Assembly (NCBI GenBank): GCA_002712845.1
Contig: PAUV01000042.1
Coordinates: 25,514-31,800 of the forward strand
Length of the DNA stretch: 6,287 nucleotides
Direction of reading: 5' to 3'
Origin: Rhodopirellula sp.
GTDB taxonomy: Bacteria > Planctomycetota > Planctomycetia > Pirellulales > Pirellulaceae
In this document: positions 1-6,287 of the stretch, piece after piece
Numbering within the stretch: the stretch's first letter is position 1
Layout: each line of letters starts with the position of its first letter
The notes under the pieces: model-generated
The model's input: the letters and a program-made list of their open reading frames with translations, nothing else
Told to the model about the DNA's origin: nothing
The model's database searches: none
Made by a program: the position numbers and the translations under genes

Positions 1-1449
1 CACTCTGCTTGGATCGTCGCGGATGGTGTGGGTAGTGTCTACCAGCGTTCCGTCCTAGGGCATCAATCACCCTGCTATTATTTGCAGCTCTGGGCTTGGA
101 AACAGCTACTTGGTGACTCCGAATTAATGCTACGGCTCAATAGCGTCTTGTTGGTGGCTAGTGGCTGCAGCGTGATTGCCTATGGCATTACCAAATGGAC
201 CAGCAGTTTGCTTGCGGGCTTGGTGTCAGGACTCATTCTTGCTGTTGAGAACAATTCGCTTTTTTTCGGAACAGAATTGCGTCCTTTCGCGTTAGTGATT
301 TTGTGTTCCTCAATATCGATCATTCTTTTTCTGCAGCTGCTATCCAGTGAATCACGTCACCAACGCTCAGGCACTTGGTGCTTTTTGATTGTCACCATTT
401 TATTTTCGACAATCTGCCAGCCCACTTCACTGGGTGTACTGGCATGGCTTCCGCTGGGCTTGTGCGGGATCTGGTTAATCAGAAACCCCCGCGAATTCCG
501 CCGCATCACGTGGTTGGATGCAACTCTGATCGCGATCACTGGGTTGGCCATGCTGATGTTATGGCAGATGACTCTTGGTCAAAGCTGGGCAGAGAAATCG
601 ATGTGGGGTTCATTTGCGACAGCAACGCACTGGCAACAAATATGGACCATATGGGACTGGCCCAGCCTGCTGCTCATTCCCTTGATCTCGGCACTGCTAA
701 TCCTGATCATCGACAACATCATTGATAGCCGCAAGCAATCTGATCTCCATCGCAGTCCGATCCTCATTGGACTGGGCTTTTTGGCAACTCTGTCTTTGTT
801 TGCAACAACCGTCTATTGGTGCCTTTCTAGCTTCGAAGTGGTACCAGTTTGGCACCGCCGTTATTTCATCGCTGTCCTTCCAGTTCTGGCGTGCTTCGCT
901 GGCAGCTGCATTGGATACGTTCAAATCAGACTGGCAGGAAAAAGAAAGTCGACGCTCACCGGTTTCGCTCTCGCGTTCACCATCCTGCTTTGCCTGGAAA
1001 CGCAGCAGCGAACCTGGCAAAGGCTTCAGCTCTCTCCCGTGGCACTGGTAACCCGCGGAGAGAACTGGCGTGAAGCAATCGAGTGGTTGCAACAAGAATC
1101 GGAAAGCGAGTGTCTGATCCTGCTTGATTCAGGATTGATTGAGGGCCAAAGTTGGATCACACCTGAACTTTTCGAAATCGAAAACAGTGCCAAATTGGAA
1201 TACCTGTGTTTTCCGCTTCGCGGCCCCTACCATCTCGACCGTGAAGTGATTCCTGTCGGCCCATCATTTCAACCAGTGACCCGACTCGCAGATGCCAAGA
1301 GACCTACCTACATCCTGACCCGAAATACGGTCAAAACAGCGAAGCGCCGCGTCGCGGCTAACGAAGTACTTGGATTTGGCAGGGTTGCAGTTGTGCTTCC
1401 CGTAAAACAGGCATCCCCCCGTGAAAAAGAACGATCGAACGAACGGTGA
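1..1449 (+). CDS. GT39/ArnT-like membrane glycosyltransferase, 5' end outside window
   Basis: The frame is open to base 1, so the real start lies upstream; the GTG at 28 is only the first start-like codon inside the window. Of the 482 codons present, about the first 330 encode roughly 9-10 hydrophobic helices, and the last ~145 form a soluble C-terminal domain. Seen in order (window residue numbers): HSAWIVADG at the very start, which in this family normally follows the catalytic Asp/Glu of the first periplasmic loop (not visible here); GHQSPCYY at about 20-27, matching the G-x-x-P-x-Y region; LRLNS after it; ELRPFAL near 92-98, equivalent to the usual ARPYAL motif; and RRYFIAVLP near 286-294, the RYLLPxLP-type motif. 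The family (GT-C fold, PMT_2/ArnT) transfers sugars from polyprenyl-phosphate donors on the outer face of the inner membrane. Acceptor and sugar cannot be told. The gene ends TGA at 1447-1449, against the cytochrome reading frame. Class is confident; exact function is unknown. Confidence 0.87.
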   Translation, partial: HSAWIVADGVGSVYQRSVLGHQSPCYYLQLWAWKQLLGDSELMLRLNSVLLVASGCSVIAYGITKWTSSLLAGLVSGLILAVENNSLFFGTELRPFALVILCSSISIILFLQLLSSESRHQRSGTWCFLIVTILFSTICQPTSLGVLAWLPLGLCGIWLIRNPREFRRITWLDATLIAITGLAMLMLWQMTLGQSWAEKSMWGSFATATHWQQIWTIWDWPSLLLIPLISALLILIIDNIIDSRKQSDLHRSPILIGLGFLATLSLFATTVYWCLSSFEVVPVWHRRYFIAVLPVLACFAGSCIGYVQIRLAGKRKSTLTGFALAFTILLCLETQQRTWQRLQLSPVALVTRGENWREAIEWLQQESESECLILLDSGLIEGQSWITPELFEIENSAKLEYLCFPLRGPYHLDREVIPVGPSFQPVTRLADAKRPTYILTRNTVKTAKRRVAANEVLGFGRVAVVLPVKQASPREKERSNER

Positions 1450-1562
1450 AACGGACAGCTGCGGGGATATGGAGTTTCGTGCCGGAATCGTTATGCAGAC
1501 GCGATTGCCAGCGGTGTAAAATGCCGCGAGTGACCTTTTTACACGTAACGAAAAACCATCTG

Positions 1563-2963
1563 ATGCGACCGAAAACTTGCTGTTTGTGCTCAATCTGCAT
1601 CGCGGTCGTGGGCGTTTTCATCGCTAGCGTCTCGGGTTTTGCTGAGACTGCGACCTCGAACTCAGAGAAGCCGAACCCAGAATCGGCGGTCCGCGGATAT
1701 CGCGTCCTTACCGAAAAACCGGTTTTGTCGAGCGATTTCACACAGGAAGTGTTCGACAACCTTTGGCAATGTTGGCCTGAGGCACTACGTCTGAAGGCAG
1801 AGACAGCGAGTGCTGAACAGCGTCGTGAAATGGCCTTTTCGCGTTACGGGCTCACCCCCAGACCCGAGGCTCCCGAAAAGCCGCTTCAATACGTGGTGGA
1901 CGATGAGGGAAACTGGACCATGAACTGTTTCTCGTGTCACGGTGGATCTGTCTACGGAAAGCCGGTTGCAGGAGCTCCGAACAATCGCTTTGCCCTGCAA
2001 ACGTTGACCGAAGAAATTCGCAAAACGAAATTTAAACTTGGCAAGCCTCTTTCTCGAATGGACGTCGGTTCATTGGTCATACCTCTGGGCACCACGAATG
2101 GCACGACCAACGCAGTGGTATTCGGCATAGGGCTGATGAGCCAACGCGATGAGGACCTGAATATCGTTGCGGCCACCCCGCAGAAGTTTGTGCATCACGA
2201 CATGGACGCACCCGCCTGGTGGAACTTTCATAAAAAGCCGAACATTTACATCGATGGCTTTGCCCAGAAAGGACATCGCGGGCTAATGCAGTTCATGATG
2301 ATTCCTGAAAATGGACGTGACTTCTTTATCAATCACGAGGACGACTTCCGTGATGTCTACGCTTATATCTCGTCGTTACGCCCGCCGCAGTATCCAGGCG
2401 AGATCGACGCAACGATGGCAGAGCAGGGGAGGGTAGTTTTTGAGCAGACGTGTGCCGAGTGCCATGGCACCTATGGCAGCACACCCACCTATCCCAATCG
2501 GCGAATCCCGATCAACGAGATAGGAACGGATCCCGTGCGATTGACCGCCTTGGGAGTAAATGGGCGGAAAAAATATGCTCGGAGTTGGTTCGCTCACGCC
2601 AACGAGGATGGGGAACAGACTACGGTCGTGGATCCCGATGGGTACGTTGCTCCTGCACTCGATGGAATATGGGCATCAGCACCTTACTTCCATAATGGCA
2701 GTGTTCCAACTCTTTGGCACCTGCTCAATCCGTCGAAGCGGCCGGACGTTTGGCGGCCTATAAGCGAGGAGTTCGATAATGAGAAAGTTGGCCTGACCAC
2801 TAAAGTTGAGCTGAAAGTACCATTCACAGAGCTTGATGCCGCTATTCGCCGCAGCTACTTCGACACAAGCCGATTTGGAAAGAGCAATTCCGGTCACGAT
2901 TACCCCGCGGAATTGACCGACACGGAAAGACGAGCTGTGCTGGAATATTTAAAGACGCTCTAG
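1563..2963 (+). CDS. Exported diheme c-type cytochrome, RoxA/MauG/cytochrome c peroxidase-like
   Basis: This is 466 residues from the preferred ATG at 1563. That start gives a clean Sec signal peptide: a basic RPK start, a hydrophobic stretch to about residue 24, and a cleavage site after GFA near residue 27. The frame is open further upstream, to an ATG at 1521 and a GTG at 1446 that overlaps the previous stop as GTGA. Neither has a Shine-Dalgarno sequence, and both put extra residues before the signal peptide. Two heme-attachment motifs are visible: CFSCH at residues 122-126 and CAECH at 297-301. A conserved PALDGIWASAPYFHNGS stretch around 363-380 is typical of the MauG/diheme peroxidase/RoxA superfamily and includes His377, a possible distal or axial residue. 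A central tract around 216-250, with AWWNFHKKP and HRGLMQFMM, is family-like. The product is probably periplasmic, with oxidase or peroxidase chemistry. The substrate is not deducible, and rubber oxygenation should not be assumed from similarity alone. Confidence 0.88.
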   Translation: MRPKTCCLCSICIAVVGVFIASVSGFAETATSNSEKPNPESAVRGYRVLTEKPVLSSDFTQEVFDNLWQCWPEALRLKAETASAEQRREMAFSRYGLTPRPEAPEKPLQYVVDDEGNWTMNCFSCHGGSVYGKPVAGAPNNRFALQTLTEEIRKTKFKLGKPLSRMDVGSLVIPLGTTNGTTNAVVFGIGLMSQRDEDLNIVAATPQKFVHHDMDAPAWWNFHKKPNIYIDGFAQKGHRGLMQFMMIPENGRDFFINHEDDFRDVYAYISSLRPPQYPGEIDATMAEQGRVVFEQTCAECHGTYGSTPTYPNRRIPINEIGTDPVRLTALGVNGRKKYARSWFAHANEDGEQTTVVDPDGYVAPALDGIWASAPYFHNGSVPTLWHLLNPSKRPDVWRPISEEFDNEKVGLTTKVELKVPFTELDAAIRRSYFDTSRFGKSNSGHDYPAELTDTERRAVLEYLKTL

Positions 2964-3494
2964 CGTTTCGCAGGCCACAACGTTGCCGCAATCAACCTGA
3001 TTGAAGCGTTCAAAGAACTTCACGCGGTAGTCCACTGTGGGGCTGGACACAGAGATGGTCTTGTCGATCAAAAACAATCTCGACACCATCCACCCCAAAG
3101 TCATTGATCACAGCCCTGTCCTGATCGGGACTGTCCCTATTGGGGCCAGCCAGCTCGACAAGATGATTAAGGGACCAGGTGGTAACATCGGGGACGTGAA
3201 CACCCAGCACTTCCACAACACGGTTGAAGACCAAACCCATTAAGGTGCTACCGCCAAGACCACCCACTGCGGCGCAAAGCTAACGCTTCCTTACCGCGAA
3301 AGAACGTCTTGGCTGCCCAACGAAGAACACGGCTAAACGGTTGTGAGCATTTACGAAATTTCAACAGATGCCGCGGACATCGCCCACGGTCGCACAGCAA
3401 CAAGGTCGCACTTCGACCTGAAAGCACAACAACGTGGACGGCTAGCGGTAGCTTGACCGTTACAGTGCAGCTCTTTTTTCAGCAACAACTTCGA
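2964..3494. other. 531-bp convergent intergenic region, no firm gene
   Basis: This lies between the stop of the cytochrome gene (plus) and the stop of the MFS gene (minus). The left half, about 3010-3280, is open on both strands. On the minus strand an 85-codon frame runs from a GTG at 3267 (or ATG at 3240) to a stop at 3010-3012, with ordinary-looking codons. A second minus frame, codons from about 3093 to the stop at 2949-2951, continues with a plausible sequence (VDYRVKFFERF, then CGNVVACETLERL). On the plus strand a 68-codon frame covers 3037-3243. None has a ribosome-binding site and I recognise no family. It may be a decayed or frameshifted gene remnant or chance. The right half, 3300-3494, holds nothing I can name. 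I found no strong terminator for either flanking gene, only a weak 4-bp stem (GCTA/TAGC) near 3441-3453 and a T6 run at 3474-3479 without a good stem. Confidence 0.4.
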
Positions 3495-5252
3495 TCAAGA
3501 ATCTGATTTTTCTTCGGGATCGTCACTGCTACTCTCGTCAGACAGTTCGTTGCTATCTGTTGCCTTAACATCAGAAACGCTGCCCCCTGAAAAACTGTCA
3601 TCCTCAGTCATGTACTCAGTCGCATCCTCGTCCTCAGACAAGGTCTCATCGGCAGGATGCAAAGCGTCGGTTCCGTCAGTGTTCAACAACAATCCTGAAC
3701 CTCCACTGCCAACCAGCAACCCCGTCCCACGAAAAGCCCAAAGGAAGTAAATCGCACCCACCAGCATCAGACCACTGCAGAAGTAGAACATCTTGTATTC
3801 TACGCCCGCGTATGCAGGGCCCAGCACTAAAACGACGAGCGACGCGAGCGTTAAGAACATGAATGAAACACCGTTGGCAGTTCCGAGAAACCGCCCGCGC
3901 TCCCCTTCGGGCGACAAACTCTGCAAGAGTGCTTGCAACGGCACGATATAGAAGCCTGCTGAAAAACCAGCGCAAAAAATGAAGAAGGATACGCTCGAAA
4001 ACAACACTTCGTAGTACTTGGCCTTCATTCCCAAAACTGGAGGCGTAACGAATGCCAGTAAAAAGAAGAACACGATCAGCCCCAATGCTCCTAGTGGAAT
4101 CAAACGCGGCATGATCCTGTGACCAGAAATAAAACCAGCAACACCACAACCAAGTCCGATGGCAATCCCAAGGACCCCCATCAGCACGCTGGTATTTTGG
4201 CGAGTAACATCCATGATCTCCGTGTATTCAGGCACAATCAATAAGGCGATTCCAGCTAGAAGATAGAAGTACCCCCATGCCATCATGACCATCAACAAGC
4301 GAGTTTTGGACATCTCCTTGATGGTTTCGATATAAGTACTGAAAGGATTGAATTCAAATTTCAGTTGTGGGTTACCTTTTGGTAGCGGCGTAAGCAATAG
4401 CGATGCCAGCCACCCCAAAACCGCCACAAGTACAAGAGCAATCATTGGCAAAGACCGCTCACCAAAGGGATTCAATACTGCCAGCTTGTATTTATCTATT
4501 TGCGATTGAGGTACCAGTGCATCTTTAGCCCTTTCCGCAGGCTCGCGATACTGGGAAACATCAAGCACTTCACCTTCTTCACCGCCAGATTTCCCCTGCC
4601 TCATCGTGGCATCCTCAAACCCGATGTCTTTGAGAATCGCAACTTTTTCTTCACCCTCACGCAAGGTGGGCACATCATACGAGAGTGCAAATTCATCCAT
4701 CCCGTTGTTAACTTGCCGGTAGGCCAACGCTGGGTCACGATGCGGAAGCGGGCAGTACGCATCACTTACCATTCCTGCAAGCAATGTGCCGATGATCACC
4801 GACAAATTGGTCAGCATATTGATGCTACCGTTGGCGCGGCTGAGATCCGACTCGTCAACCAACTCCGCGATCATGCCGTACTTGGCTGGGCCAAAAAAGG
4901 CGCTTTGGCAAGTCAATGCGATAAGCGCAAACAAAGTCACCCACAGGTTTTGCACATAAAAACCATATCCGGCAATCAAAACAATCGGAATCTCAACACT
5001 CTTGACCCACCAAGTAACTGTTCGCTTGGAGTACCGATCTGAAACCTGACCAGCGAAACCGGAAAGCAAGATAAAAGGGACAGTGAAACAGAAAGTCACA
5101 ATGCTTGGTCCTGACTCCCCAAAGACTCCGACCCATGCACCATTGATGACCATAAAGATGAGCACAGCCTTCAAAATATTGTCATTCATAGCTCCAAAAA
5201 ACTGGGCCATGACAAGGCTGAAAAAACCTCGCTTGAAAAGATTACTTTTCAC
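3495..5252 (-). CDS. LplT-like MFS transporter with extra TM5-TM6 loop and acidic C-terminal tail
   Basis: This 585-residue, 12-span-type major facilitator starts at GTG 5252-5250. The start is chosen because the residues from it align with the family N-terminus (RGFFSLVMAQFFGAMNDN at about 8-25), an in-frame stop lies about 50 bases upstream, and no ATG falls between. Signature features are FFGAMNDN near 18-25, the MFS motif A equivalent GQVSDRYSKR at 68-77 in the loop after TM2, and QSAFFGPAKYGMIAEL at 116-131, strongly typical of the lysophospholipid transporter LplT group. Family members are usually about 400 residues. The excess here is a hydrophilic insert at about 165-266 between TM5 and TM6, predicted periplasmic from alternating topology, plus a tail after about 525 in which 20 of the last 55 residues are Asp or Glu, with many Ser. 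No acyltransferase partner (Aas-like) is in the window, so lysophospholipid flipping is only a family-based guess. It lies downstream of dapB and the small gene on the same strand, but a 250-bp gap suggests its own promoter. Confidence 0.92.
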   Translation of the reverse strand: MKSNLFKRGFFSLVMAQFFGAMNDNILKAVLIFMVINGAWVGVFGESGPSIVTFCFTVPFILLSGFAGQVSDRYSKRTVTWWVKSVEIPIVLIAGYGFYVQNLWVTLFALIALTCQSAFFGPAKYGMIAELVDESDLSRANGSINMLTNLSVIIGTLLAGMVSDAYCPLPHRDPALAYRQVNNGMDEFALSYDVPTLREGEEKVAILKDIGFEDATMRQGKSGGEEGEVLDVSQYREPAERAKDALVPQSQIDKYKLAVLNPFGERSLPMIALVLVAVLGWLASLLLTPLPKGNPQLKFEFNPFSTYIETIKEMSKTRLLMVMMAWGYFYLLAGIALLIVPEYTEIMDVTRQNTSVLMGVLGIAIGLGCGVAGFISGHRIMPRLIPLGALGLIVFFFLLAFVTPPVLGMKAKYYEVLFSSVSFFIFCAGFSAGFYIVPLQALLQSLSPEGERGRFLGTANGVSFMFLTLASLVVLVLGPAYAGVEYKMFYFCSGLMLVGAIYFLWAFRGTGLLVGSGGSGLLLNTDGTDALHPADETLSEDEDATEYMTEDDSFSGGSVSDVKATDSNELSDESSSDDPEEKSDS

Positions 5253-5326
5253 AATACGTCGATCCCACGGTGCTTTGGTAGAACTACAGAAGGCCCCTAG
5301 ACGCCTTTACGACAACTCGATTGCGC

Positions 5327-5355
5327 ATCATATCTAAAAAGAACGCAAACACTAA
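5327..5355 (-). promoter_or_regulatory. Possible sigma-70-like promoter for the MFS gene
   Basis: On the minus strand a TATGAT hexamer (plus positions 5327-5332) is one base from the -10 consensus. It lies 17 bases downstream of a weak TTAGTG (5350-5355) that could serve as a -35, and about 75 bases before the GTG start of the transporter. The local stretch is AT-rich compared with its surroundings. The -35 match is poor, so this is a tentative assignment. Confidence 0.2.
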
Positions 5356-5373
5356 CAACAATTATCAACCCCT

Positions 5374-5408
5374 GATCGCTGTACTGAAGCTTCCTGAACC
5401 AGCAGATC
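5374..5408 (-). terminator. Weak hairpin downstream of the small hypothetical gene
   Basis: GATCGCTG at 5374-5381 pairs with CAGC-a-GATC at 5400-5408, giving an 8-bp stem with one bulged base and an 18-base loop that contains the palindrome GAAGCTTC. Read on the minus strand it lies about 95 bases after the stop of the 122-residue gene. It is followed by a T-containing stretch but not a proper T run. It could weakly terminate the dapB operon or be chance. Confidence 0.18.
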
Positions 5409-5439
5409 GGCATCCTGACGAAGCACGCGAACGCTCTTC

Positions 5440-5510
5440 ACCGAGTCTCAACCACGCCTCAACCGAGTCTCAACCACGCCTCAACCGAGTCTCAAGCACA
5501 CCTCAACCAC
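5440..5510. repeat. Short tandem repeat, 11-bp units alternating in a 22-bp period
   Basis: Two related 11-mers alternate on the plus strand: A = ACCGAGTCTCA and B = ACCACGCCTCA, identical at 8 of 11 positions. The order is A (5440), B (5451), A (5462), B (5473), A (5484), a B variant AGCACACCTCA (5495), then a partial B, ACCAC (5506-5510). The first two 22-bp A-B pairs are identical and the third differs at two bases. On the minus strand every unit begins with TGA. The first of these, at 5505-5503, is the stop codon of the neighbouring 122-residue gene. Because 11 is not a multiple of 3, the TGAs fall in all three frames. Perfect copies suggest recent slippage expansion. The array is mostly intergenic, and its right end touches the last codons of the gene. 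Confidence 0.9.
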
Positions 5511-5871
5511 GTCGATAACGATCAATCGCCTCGGGCAGAGGATAACGGGTTACATCGCCATCATGTTCGCTGGCTGCAATTTCGTGCAGTCGCAAATAAC
5601 CTCGGGTGACAAGGCTGACGCGATTTTCAACAAATTCAGCGTCGAGATTTTCAGCCCCAAAATCACCTTCCACAGCAATACGCTCAAAACCATCGCATCG
5701 AATGAATTGTGACAGAACGGGATTGCAACGTAGATGACGTTCGGGGCTTGTGTGGAGGGTTTCCGGATCCAACTCTCCAATCACAAACCGAAGGTAAAGA
5801 TCACTGTCAATGATCGAAGTCACATCAAGACCGCACACTTCACAGCGATATCCCTCATCGCACTTCGCCAT
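5503..5871 (-). CDS. Conserved hypothetical small protein with CxxC and HxxC cysteine/histidine pairs
   Basis: This is a 122-residue protein from the ATG at 5871-5869, preceded at 7 bases by GGGAG, the clearest ribosome-binding site in the window. It has no signal peptide or membrane span, so it is probably cytoplasmic. It begins MAKCDEGYRCEVCG, with Cys4, Cys10 and Cys13, followed by SDLYLRFVIGELDPETLH and then His46-x-x-Cys49 (ERHLRCNP). The C10xxC13 and H46xxC49 pairs could bind zinc, which is inference. The rest is acidic and mixed alpha/beta in appearance. I recall very similar proteins as conserved hypotheticals of planctomycetes but know of no function. It follows dapB by 64 bp on the same strand and is likely in the same transcript. 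The C-terminus (AIDRYRRG, then TGA) runs into the tandem repeat, so the last few residues may be strain-variable. Confidence 0.85.
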   Translation of the reverse strand: MAKCDEGYRCEVCGLDVTSIIDSDLYLRFVIGELDPETLHTSPERHLRCNPVLSQFIRCDGFERIAVEGDFGAENLDAEFVENRVSLVTRGYLRLHEIAASEHDGDVTRYPLPEAIDRYRRG

Positions 5872-5878
5872 TAAGATG

Positions 5879-5883
5879 CTCCC
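5879..5883 (-). promoter_or_regulatory. Ribosome-binding site for the 122-residue gene
   Basis: GGGAG on the minus strand (CTCCC on plus) ends 7 bases before the ATG at 5871. It supports that start and shows the gene can be translated independently of dapB. Confidence 0.6.
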
Positions 5884-5895
5884 AATGATGCAACG

Positions 5896-5939
5896 AGTGA
5901 GGCACAGATATCCACCGTGGTGACCTCACTGCTGGTCAC
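5896..5939 (-). promoter_or_regulatory. Two mutually exclusive inverted repeats in the dapB - small gene spacer
   Basis: AGTGAGG (5896-5902) pairs perfectly with CCTCACT (5924-5930), a 7-bp stem with a 21-base loop. GTGACC (5920-5925) pairs perfectly with GGTCAC (5934-5939), a 6-bp stem with an 8-base loop that includes the dapB stop codon. The two share bases 5924-5925, and the second stem's loop holds the rest of the first stem's right arm, so only one can form at a time. There is no T run after either on the minus strand, so they do not look like an intrinsic terminator. A processing or attenuation role is speculation. Confidence 0.25.
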
Positions 5940-6287
5940 GATAATCCCAACACATCAAACATGCTGTAGAGGCCATTAGGTTTACCCTGCAGCCATCGAG
6001 CCGCTGCAAGCGCACCTGATGCGTAACAGTCTCGGTTGCTTGCTGCTACGTTCAACTCGATCCGCTCACCCATCATTCCAAAGACGATCGTGTGTTCTCC
6101 CGGGTTGTCGCCCACGCGAACCGCGTGATAGCCGATCTCATTCCGTGATCTCTCGCCTGTCTCACCCTCACGACCCTGCACATGGCTTACATCCCCATCC
6201 ATTTTTTCAGCGATCAATTCCCCAAACCGAAGAGCTGTACCACTAGGTGCGTCTGCCTTGAAACGATGATGTCGCTCGATAATTTCA
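5936..6287 (-). CDS. dapB: 4-hydroxy-tetrahydrodipicolinate reductase, C-terminal part (gene runs off right edge)
   Basis: The C-terminal 116 residues of DapB (full family length about 240-275) read from the right edge to TGA at 5938-5936. The N-terminal NAD(P)H-binding Rossmann half lies outside the window, so the start cannot be placed. Visible are the family signature EIIERHHRFKADAPSGTA, with the catalytic His pair and Lys plus the substrate-binding loop, then GETGERSRNEIGYHAVR, GDNPGEHTIVF, GERIEL, ASNRDCYASGALAAARWL and the closing GLYSMFDVLGLS. All are standard DapB elements, with no missing residue or frameshift. The enzyme reduces 4-hydroxy-tetrahydrodipicolinate to tetrahydrodipicolinate in the cytoplasm, the second dedicated step of the lysine/meso-diaminopimelate pathway, supplying lysine and peptidoglycan. 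It is the upstream member of a probable minus-strand operon with the 122-residue gene. Confidence 0.96.
   Translation of the reverse strand, partial: EIIERHHRFKADAPSGTALRFGELIAEKMDGDVSHVQGREGETGERSRNEIGYHAVRVGDNPGEHTIVFGMMGERIELNVAASNRDCYASGALAAARWLQGKPNGLYSMFDVLGLS

Noticed and set aside
697..1095. A 132-codon minus-strand frame inside the glycosyltransferase
   Set aside because: Antisense to the membrane protein, whose motifs and helices clearly define the coding frame.
3438..3480. Intrinsic terminator shared by the convergent genes
   Set aside because: There is a T6 run at 3474-3479 but only 4-bp stems nearby (GCTA/TAGC, ACGG/CCGT), and the spacing to the T run is wrong.
2964..3494. Insertion sequence or transposon remnant in the convergent gap
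   Set aside because: No terminal inverted repeats, target-site duplications or transposase motifs could be seen.
3676..4149. A 157-codon minus-strand frame overlapping the MFS gene in another frame
   Set aside because: Same strand, different frame from the transporter; Arg/Cys/Trp-rich composition typical of an out-of-frame reading.
4500..5042. A 180-codon open frame on the plus strand inside the MFS gene
   Set aside because: It is fully antisense to a well-supported transporter with family motifs, has an unnatural composition and no recognisable domain; a shadow frame.
5440..5510. CRISPR-like array
   Set aside because: Units are contiguous 11/22-mers with no spacers between them, so it is a simple tandem repeat.
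5321..5518. A 65-codon plus-strand frame that runs through the tandem repeat
   Set aside because: Its C-terminal part is only the translated repeat, there is no ribosome-binding site or known family, and it overlaps the small gene's end antisense.
6019..6246. A 75-codon plus-strand frame at the right edge
   Set aside because: Antisense to dapB, which is unambiguous from its signature motifs.

Overview
The window looks like chromosomal sequence from a planctomycete, probably of the Pirellulaceae type. This is an inference from protein style: a RoxA/MauG-like diheme cytochrome, a GT-C membrane glycosyltransferase, an LplT-like MFS protein with an acidic tail, and a small CxxC protein next to dapB that I recall as a conserved planctomycete hypothetical. 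Base composition looks moderate, and GTG starts and weak or absent Shine-Dalgarno sequences are common. No search was run.

Layout. Plus strand, left: the 3' part of a GT39/ArnT-like multi-span glycosyltransferase, cut by the left edge (1-1449), followed closely by an exported diheme c-type cytochrome (most likely start 1563, end 2963). Then comes a 531-bp convergent gap (2964-3494) with no recognisable gene, although part of it is open and coding-like on both strands. Minus strand, right: reading leftwards from the right edge are the C-terminal part of dapB (5936-6287, cut by the window), a 122-residue cysteine-containing conserved hypothetical (5503-5871), a 250-bp spacer with an 11/22-bp tandem repeat (5440-5510), and a 585-residue LplT-like MFS transporter (3495-5252).

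How they fit together. DapB makes tetrahydrodipicolinate for lysine and meso-diaminopimelate synthesis. The small gene follows it by 64 bp on the same strand and is probably co-transcribed. The MFS protein belongs to a family that includes lysophospholipid flippases, but it carries an extra loop of about 95 residues between TM5 and TM6 and an acidic Ser/Asp/Glu-rich C-terminus, so its substrate is open. The glycosyltransferase and cytochrome are adjacent on one strand with no obvious pathway link.

I see no mobile element, RNA gene, CRISPR array, or defence or biosynthetic cluster. The most unusual items are the tandem repeat whose first minus-strand unit supplies the stop codon of the small gene, the enlarged MFS protein, and the both-strand-open intergenic stretch. 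I do not see convincing evidence of a wholly new multi-gene system.
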